The notes under the pieces: model-generated | Database searches by the model: none | Told to the model about the DNA's origin: nothing | The model's input: the letters and a program-made list of their open reading frames with translations, nothing else | Part shown: positions 58,945-64,000 of the stretch, piece after piece | Position numbering within the stretch: position 1 is the stretch's first letter | Layout: each line of letters opens with the position of its first letter | NCBI RefSeq assembly: GCF_003815915.1 | Contig: NZ_CP033929.1 | Location: 3,596,001-3,660,000, forward strand | Source: Chryseobacterium indoltheticum | GTDB taxonomy: Bacteria; Bacteroidota; Bacteroidia; Flavobacteriales; Weeksellaceae | Direction: 5' to 3' | Length of the DNA: 64,000 nucleotides | Program-made: the position numbers and the translations under genes

Positions 58945-60261
58945 TTACTTATTATTTAAGATTCTTTTGTGCTGTAAAGACACAAATTTTGAACTTTCTA
59001 CGTTTTTGAGATAATCGGTAAGCGAAGATTTGCTCATGCTGTCTTTGGTAAGATAAATTCTGCCTCTGAATTCCTGCACGGTTTGATCTAATTGTTCAAC
59101 CAGTTTTTTCAGCTTAGAATTTACCTTAAAATCTAACGCAAGAGTATATCCTTCGATTGGAAAAGAATTGTATGCTTCAGGATTATTTTTCCCGAATAAT
59201 TTCAGAACGGCAAGAAAAGAACCGTTTCCGCTGTTGGCAATGGTTTCAAGAATTTTTTTCATTCCTTCTTTTCCATTTTCTTTCGGAATCACCATTTGAT
59301 ATTGGATGAAACCAGATTTACCGTAAATCTTATTCCAATCATTAACAGCATCTAAAGGATAGAAATAAGTTTCGTAATCAATAATATTCTTCACCTCTTT
59401 TTTTGTCTGTCTTTTATAATATAACAGATTGAAAAGCTTTACAGTAAGAGCATTCAAGACAAATCCGGGAAAATAGAAGGGAACAGTCGGAGAAAATTTT
59501 TTCTTTAATCTTAACGGATTTTTAGAAAACTTCTGAGGAAGCTCGTGCGCAAAAGCATGCTCGCCTCTCATCAGAATACTTCTTCCTATATCTTTTCCTT
59601 TTTGCAGACAGTCGATCCATGCAACCGTATAAGTCCAGCTTTCACTTTCATCAAATAGCCTAAATATTTCGTCTAAATTTTCAGCTTTTATACTTTCCTG
59701 ACGAATGTAGGCTGTTTCAATATTTTTAAGTTTAAATCTTGCTGAAAGAATAATTCCTGTAAGTCCCATTCCGCCGATTGTAGCATAGAATTTCTCAGAA
59801 TTCTCTTCTTTAGAACAGATTATGATGTCGCCATTCTCTGTCATCAGTTTAAAATCGAGCACATATTCTGAAAAGCAACCTTCAGAATGATGATTTTTTC
59901 CGTGAACATCAGAAGCAATTGCTCCGCCCACTGAAATCAATTTTGTCCCTGGAGTTACATAAAGAAAATATCCCTGCGGAACTGATATTTCTAAAACATC
60001 AGATAACAAAACACCGGACTCACATTCGACAATTCCGTTTAACCGATCAAAACTGATGAATTTATTTAATTTTTTAGTAGAAAAAATATGCTCGCCTAAT
60101 GAAGCATCACCATAACATCTACCGTTTCCTCTTGCAATTACTTCGTTATTATTCAGAACAAATTCTTTAATCTTTCTGAAGCTGTCTTCCGACTTCATTT
60201 CTTTTTCTACGATGGGAAAATTGCCCCAGTTTGTAACTTTTTGTATGAAATTTTGCTTCAT
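58945..60261 (-). CDS. FAD-dependent decaprenylphosphoryl-ribose 2-oxidase, DprE1-like
   Basis: The 438-residue protein has the VAO-type FAD domain: the phosphate loop ARGNGRCYGDASLG (43-56) and PGTKLISVGGAIASDVHGKNHHS, which closely matches the DprE1 segment with the conserved HGKNHH. The enzyme should oxidise the 2-hydroxyl of a polyprenyl-phosphoryl ribose. It lies 2 bp after the UbiA-type gene. I cannot place an equivalent of the mycobacterial Cys targeted by benzothiazinones. Confidence 0.85.
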   Translation of the reverse strand: MKQNFIQKVTNWGNFPIVEKEMKSEDSFRKIKEFVLNNNEVIARGNGRCYGDASLGEHIFSTKKLNKFISFDRLNGIVECESGVLLSDVLEISVPQGYFLYVTPGTKLISVGGAIASDVHGKNHHSEGCFSEYVLDFKLMTENGDIIICSKEENSEKFYATIGGMGLTGIILSARFKLKNIETAYIRQESIKAENLDEIFRLFDESESWTYTVAWIDCLQKGKDIGRSILMRGEHAFAHELPQKFSKNPLRLKKKFSPTVPFYFPGFVLNALTVKLFNLLYYKRQTKKEVKNIIDYETYFYPLDAVNDWNKIYGKSGFIQYQMVIPKENGKEGMKKILETIANSGNGSFLAVLKLFGKNNPEAYNSFPIEGYTLALDFKVNSKLKKLVEQLDQTVQEFRGRIYLTKDSMSKSSLTDYLKNVESSKFVSLQHKRILNNK

Positions 60262-60263
60262 AA

Positions 60264-61175
60264 TTACAGTAGATTAAAATTATGAATACTTTCTTTAAAA
60301 TAGATCAATATTAAAAACGAGATAACCCACATCACCAAAGTAATCTGAATATACCGATCTCGGTACAAAATCTTCGTAGGAGATTCTGTACGATTATAAA
60401 CCAATGTTTGCTGCAAATATCTTAGAAATGCAAAAACAACAAATATTACGGTATAAAAAATACTGGAATGTGATTTGAGCTGAACCTCCGGAGAAAGCGT
60501 AAACATAAGATAACACACTATCGCCAACGTCACCGAAATAGAAAGCGCAATATCTGCAAACTGCACATTGTAACCATCCAAAGATTTTCTTGTTTTCCCT
60601 GAAACCTGTGCATTAATAAGCTCGCCTCGTCGTTTTCCTATTGCAAGAACTAACGCCAGAACGAATGTCAATAAAGTTGCCCATTGCGAAATAAAGATCC
60701 CTGTAATGTAACCACCCGCCTGTACACGAAGTACAAAACCAATAGCAATGATAAAAATATCAATAATGGGAACGTGCTTTAATTTGAATGTATAAGCAAG
60801 ATTCATCACGAAATAAAACACGATTATGAATGCGAATTTCCAGATTGGGGTATTAAAATAGTATTGTGCAAATAAGATCAATGCCAGATCCACAATGATT
60901 AATCCTATTAAAATGCTTATTGCCGTTTTCTTCGAAACAGCTCCACTTGCAAGCGGGCGCCGTCTTTTTTCGGGATGCTTTTGATCTGCCTCGATGTCGT
61001 TATAATCATTAAGAATATAAACAACGCCTGCAGCGAGAGAGAATATGATGAATGCAAAAATACTTTTACTAAGTAAATCTAAATTTTTAACATTACCAGA
61101 GAAAAAAAGCGGAACGAAAACAAAAAGATTCTTCACCCATTGTTCTACCCGAAGTAATTTTAAATATTTCTTCAT
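60264..61175 (-). CDS. UbiA-family polyprenyl-phosphate phosphoribosyltransferase-like protein
   Basis: The 303-residue membrane protein has eight to nine helices and the UbiA motifs: NDYNDIEADQKHPEKRRRPLASG (Asp-rich motif 1 with the H-P-x-K-R-x-R-P extension of Rv3806c-like enzymes) and DGYNVQFAD in the second half. It should transfer 5-phosphoribose from PRPP to polyprenyl phosphate at the cytoplasmic face. It opens the four-gene cassette with DprE1-like, DprE2-like and HAD genes, all within 8 bp of one another. Confidence 0.85.
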   Translation of the reverse strand: MKKYLKLLRVEQWVKNLFVFVPLFFSGNVKNLDLLSKSIFAFIIFSLAAGVVYILNDYNDIEADQKHPEKRRRPLASGAVSKKTAISILIGLIIVDLALILFAQYYFNTPIWKFAFIIVFYFVMNLAYTFKLKHVPIIDIFIIAIGFVLRVQAGGYITGIFISQWATLLTFVLALVLAIGKRRGELINAQVSGKTRKSLDGYNVQFADIALSISVTLAIVCYLMFTLSPEVQLKSHSSIFYTVIFVVFAFLRYLQQTLVYNRTESPTKILYRDRYIQITLVMWVISFLILIYFKESIHNFNLL

Positions 61176-61240
61176 TTATGTGGTTTCGATTGCAAAAATA
61201 GTGATTTTACGACAAAAAAATCAGGTATAAAAATACAAAA

Positions 61241-61258
61241 AAACCGCCAAAGCGGTTT
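61241..61258 (-). terminator. terminator of the OmpA-like lipoprotein operon
   Basis: AAACCGC (61241-61247) pairs with GCGGTTT (61252-61258), followed by a T-run on the minus strand. Confidence 0.8.
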
Positions 61259-61285
61259 AAGAAATAATATTTATATGTTAAATGA

Positions 61286-61975
61286 CTATTGACCCTGTTG
61301 AGCGTCGTTAATCATTTTCTCATTTGCTGTGATCGCAAACTCAACTCTTCTGTTTTTTGCTCTGCCTGCATCAGTATCATTAGAAGCAACAGGCATTGCC
61401 TCTCCTTCTCCTAAAGCAAATAATCTGCTTGATGCAATCCCTTTAGACATTAAATAAGATTTTACAGAATTTGCTCTCCTTTCTGATAGCTTTTGATTGT
61501 AATCATCTGCTCCCTTGCTATCAGTATGTCCGTAAATATTGATGTTGGTATCTGGATTATCAACTAAAACTTTAGTCAATTTATCAAGATTTGTTTTAGC
61601 AAGAGCCGTAAGGTCTGATGAATCAAATGCGAAAGTAACAATACTTTCATTCATTGTGATTTTAATACCATCTCCTACTCTTTCTACCTCTGCACCAGGC
61701 AAAGTTTCTTTGATATCTTTTGCTTGTTTATCCATTTTATTACCGATAACGTTACCTGCAACACCACCGATAATACCACCTAAAACAGCTCCTAATGCAG
61801 CATTTTTACCTTTACCTACATTGTTCCCCAATACACCACCAATTACAGCTCCTGAAGCAACTCCTACTGCAGTACCTCTCTGTTGGTGATTTGAATTTTG
61901 TACGGCTTCACAACTCGTTAATAACAAAGCTGATGATAAAAATAATCCTGCGATATATGTTTTATTAAATTTCAT
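61286..61975 (-). CDS. OmpA-family lipoprotein with glycine-zipper
   Basis: The 229-residue protein has a lipobox LTSC (Cys22), a glycine-zipper (about 36-78, GVASGAVIGGVLGNNVGKG and repeats) and a C-terminal OmpA/peptidoglycan-binding domain (about 105-215) with NINIYGHTDSKG, SERRANSVKSYL and GRAKNRRVEF. It should be an outer-membrane lipoprotein binding peptidoglycan. It lies 18 bp after the lipocalin-like lipoprotein gene. Confidence 0.9.
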   Translation of the reverse strand: MKFNKTYIAGLFLSSALLLTSCEAVQNSNHQQRGTAVGVASGAVIGGVLGNNVGKGKNAALGAVLGGIIGGVAGNVIGNKMDKQAKDIKETLPGAEVERVGDGIKITMNESIVTFAFDSSDLTALAKTNLDKLTKVLVDNPDTNINIYGHTDSKGADDYNQKLSERRANSVKSYLMSKGIASSRLFALGEGEAMPVASNDTDAGRAKNRRVEFAITANEKMINDAQQGQ

Positions 61976-61993
61976 TTTAAAATATTTTATTTA

Positions 61994-62491
61994 TTATTTA
62001 GTATAGTCCATTCCTGTTCTTTCGAAGTTGTAAACAACTTTTACAGAACTTCCTTCAAATGGAACATTTTGCTCTAAAGAAAACTGGTCAGTCATAGAAT
62101 TAACTACGTTTAGAGTATATCCAGCTGTATTTTGTTTTGCTTTTGTACCGTCTACAATTTTTTTGAAAGTGAAAACATCACCTTTAATATCTACCTTAAT
62201 CGGCTGTATAAATTTAGGGCAAGATCCTCCGCCATTTAATGTATAAGAACCTGAGTAATTGTTTGGAATAAATCTCCAGTGACTTCCTACAAAGCATTGT
62301 GCATCTGCTCCTTCGTCGAAAGGTTTAATTTTATAAGCCTTATCGTAGTCGATACTTACAATCTGCCAATCACCTTTCATTTTTAGAAATTCTGATCTTA
62401 CGGCTTGTGCATTTTTAGCTTTATTCACTGTGGAACAAGACACTGCAAAAAGTGAGGTTCCCACTATACTTGCAAGTAATAGCTTTTTCAT
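61994..62491 (-). CDS. lipocalin-like lipoprotein
   Basis: The 165-residue product has a lipobox AVSC (Cys19) and a small beta-barrel pattern beginning KGDWQIVSIDYD and ending VKVVYNFERTG, typical of the lipocalin-like family in Bacteroidota. Two Cys in the mature part (AQCFVGS and GSCPKF) may form a disulfide. It is the first gene of a two-gene operon with the OmpA-family lipoprotein. The ligand is unknown. Confidence 0.75.
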   Translation of the reverse strand: MKKLLLASIVGTSLFAVSCSTVNKAKNAQAVRSEFLKMKGDWQIVSIDYDKAYKIKPFDEGADAQCFVGSHWRFIPNNYSGSYTLNGGGSCPKFIQPIKVDIKGDVFTFKKIVDGTKAKQNTAGYTLNVVNSMTDQFSLEQNVPFEGSSVKVVYNFERTGMDYTK

Positions 62492-62563
62492 ATTGTAGTT
62501 TTATTATTTTAACATTAAAGATAATACAAAAAACCGTGCCAAATTTTATTTATTCAAAAAAAC

Positions 62564-62584
62564 AAGCCTGAAAAACTCAGGCTT
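62564..62584 (-). terminator. terminator of the subtilase gene
   Basis: AAGCCTGA (62564-62571) pairs perfectly with TCAGGCTT (62577-62584), with a T-run on the minus strand. Confidence 0.8.
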
Positions 62585-62617
62585 ATTTATAAATTATTTC
62601 TTAAATGTATTTGATTA

Positions 62618-64000
62618 CTATTTCTTTACAGATTTCTTAACCGGTCTCGATTTTTTAACAGTTTTTGTTTTAACAGTATTCGATTTTCCGTCGTAGAAAT
62701 TAGTATAAGCGTATTCTGCTGCTTTTTTCACATCGATTACACCGCCTGCCTGAGATTTTTCTCCGAATTCATTTTCTGTACTTGAATTGCTTGTTTTTAC
62801 TAAAGCTTCAATAATCTGTGCAGGTTTAAGATTTGGCATATAAGCAAGCAATACCGCCGCTGCTCCTGCTGCTACAGGTGATGCCATAGACGTTCCTTGC
62901 TGATAACTGTAATCGTTGGTAGGAATCGTAGAATAAATTTCTTCTCCCGGAGCAAATACATTCACCATTTTTTTATTGTAATTTGAGAAGCTGGCTCTCA
63001 ATTCGTTATTTCTGTTGGTACTTGCGCCTACCACCATTACATTATTCACAAAAGGTGCTTCGTCTGTAACATTTTTAAAGTTGGTAGGATAAGCCAGATG
63101 TTCCGCAACATCTTCATTTTCGTTTCCGGCAGCTTTCACTAACAAAACACCTTTATCCTGAGCGTATTGAAACGCATCCCAAACTACATTTTTACCTGGC
63201 GAAACTGGTTTTCCGAAGCTCATATTTAAAATTTTTGCTCCGTTGTCTACTGCATATCTTATCGCATTGGCAACATCTTTATCTCTTTCATCACCGTTGG
63301 GAACTGTTCTTACCGACATTATTTTTGCAACTCTTGATGCCACACCATATTGTACTTCTTTTCCTTGTGGCAGACCAGCAATAATTCCTGAAACGTGTGT
63401 TCCATGTTCTGCATCTGGGCCTTGGTAATGATTATTTCCATAAATTCTTTCAGAATAATCATTATAATTGTCGCCTACAATTTCTGCTCTAGGATCATAA
63501 TTAAGATCATATTGCTTTGCCATTGGACCAAAATGATCTAGCGCACCCTTCATTTCAGTTTTCATTAATGTTTCAATCTCAGCAGGTGTTTTTCCGGCGA
63601 ATGCAGGATCTTTGGCAACATTGGTAAGAACTTCCAATGCGACCGCTTCAAGCTGGGTTGATGGCTTTCTGTTTTTTATATTTTCAGCCGTTAATGGTTT
63701 ACCGTCTAAAACAGCTACCATTGAAGGAATAGCATCATTGATCATTGAATAACGCTGAAAACTCTGTCTTGCATCAATACTTTTTTTAGTAAAAAGCTCT
63801 TTAGACTTCATATACATGGCAAACTCTTCCGGCATTTTTGCCTGATTTGCTTTATTCTGAGTCGAATTATCTCCTTCAAAAACAGGTTTGTATTTTGCAA
63901 CAACTCTGGTAACTTCCATGTTATCAATGCCGATGTCACCATTTTTTCCACCGATAAAATTCCATCCATGAACGTCGTCTATGTATCCATTTCCGTCATC
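62618..64000 (-). CDS. S8 family serine peptidase (subtilase), N-terminus outside window
   Basis: The frame stays open to base 64000, so the start and the catalytic Asp lie beyond the window; the ATG at 63919 is internal. The visible 460 residues begin DDGNGYIDDVHGWNFIGG, a typical subtilase segment just after the Asp motif. The catalytic His is in AEHGTHVSGIIAG and the Ser in GTSMASPVAAG, with the oxyanion Asn in AAGNENED. A long insertion (about 30-175) separates the Asp and His regions. The end is Lys-rich without a T9SS domain. Confidence 0.92.
   Translation of the reverse strand, partial: DDGNGYIDDVHGWNFIGGKNGDIGIDNMEVTRVVAKYKPVFEGDNSTQNKANQAKMPEEFAMYMKSKELFTKKSIDARQSFQRYSMINDAIPSMVAVLDGKPLTAENIKNRKPSTQLEAVALEVLTNVAKDPAFAGKTPAEIETLMKTEMKGALDHFGPMAKQYDLNYDPRAEIVGDNYNDYSERIYGNNHYQGPDAEHGTHVSGIIAGLPQGKEVQYGVASRVAKIMSVRTVPNGDERDKDVANAIRYAVDNGAKILNMSFGKPVSPGKNVVWDAFQYAQDKGVLLVKAAGNENEDVAEHLAYPTNFKNVTDEAPFVNNVMVVGASTNRNNELRASFSNYNKKMVNVFAPGEEIYSTIPTNDYSYQQGTSMASPVAAGAAAVLLAYMPNLKPAQIIEALVKTSNSSTENEFGEKSQAGGVIDVKKAAEYAYTNFYDGKSNTVKTKTVKKSRPVKKSVKK

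Overview
The window looks like chromosome of a low-GC flavobacterium, most likely Chryseobacterium or a close relative in the Weeksellaceae. The genus is inferred. The class rests on Bacteroidota-type promoter boxes (TAnnTTTG), a giant SprB-repeat protein with a type A C-terminal sorting signal of the type IX secretion system (T9SS), subtype-iii type VI secretion (T6SS) components, and many small lipoproteins and flavobacterial families of unknown function. No phage, plasmid, IS element or CRISPR array is visible.

Layout. 1-2.4 kb (+): a partial TPR protein, a Pmp3-like membrane peptide, a DUF4919 protein, a secreted protein and a PEGA-type lipoprotein. 2.8-17.1 kb (-): a T6SS effector island with two vgrG spike genes, two tssD (Hcp-like tube) genes, two PAAR-like tip effectors (one fused to a lipase), a third effector candidate of unknown activity, two homologous adaptor-like proteins and four immunity candidates. 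Both tssD promoters and the vgrG1 upstream region carry the same GTAGT-N3-ACTAC palindrome; at the two tssD genes the geometry is identical to the base. The core T6SS sheath and baseplate genes are not here.

17.3-36.2 kb: mostly housekeeping and accessory genes, including small lipoproteins, thioredoxin-like protein, FabH, CorA, a patatin phospholipase and a broken duplicate of its 3' end, a degenerate 21-22 bp minisatellite, a HEPN-like ORF, DNA-3-methyladenine glycosylase, an HxlR regulator divergent from a quinone reductase, an EamA transporter, DoxD/DoxA, an esterase, an aspartyl protease with PDZ domain and an L,D-transpeptidase.

36.5-48.3 kb (-): a compact six-gene run of three tail-collar (MdpB-like) proteins, a type-1 periplasmic-binding-fold protein without signal peptide, a formyltransferase-fold enzyme and a 2638-residue SprB-repeat protein. 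The combination suggests one undescribed surface system. The giant gene contains thirteen 453-bp repeats arranged partly as 906-bp dimers.

49-64 kb: a DUF2254 membrane protein, a cold-shock protein with a long leader, the ergothioneine pair egtD-egtB, three identical tRNA-Asp genes, thioredoxin, cysteine desulfurase, a four-gene cassette equivalent to mycobacterial decaprenyl-phosphoryl-arabinose synthesis (UbiA-type phosphoribosyltransferase, DprE1-like, DprE2-like, HAD phosphatase), an OmpA-type lipoprotein, a lipocalin-like lipoprotein and a subtilase that runs off the window edge.
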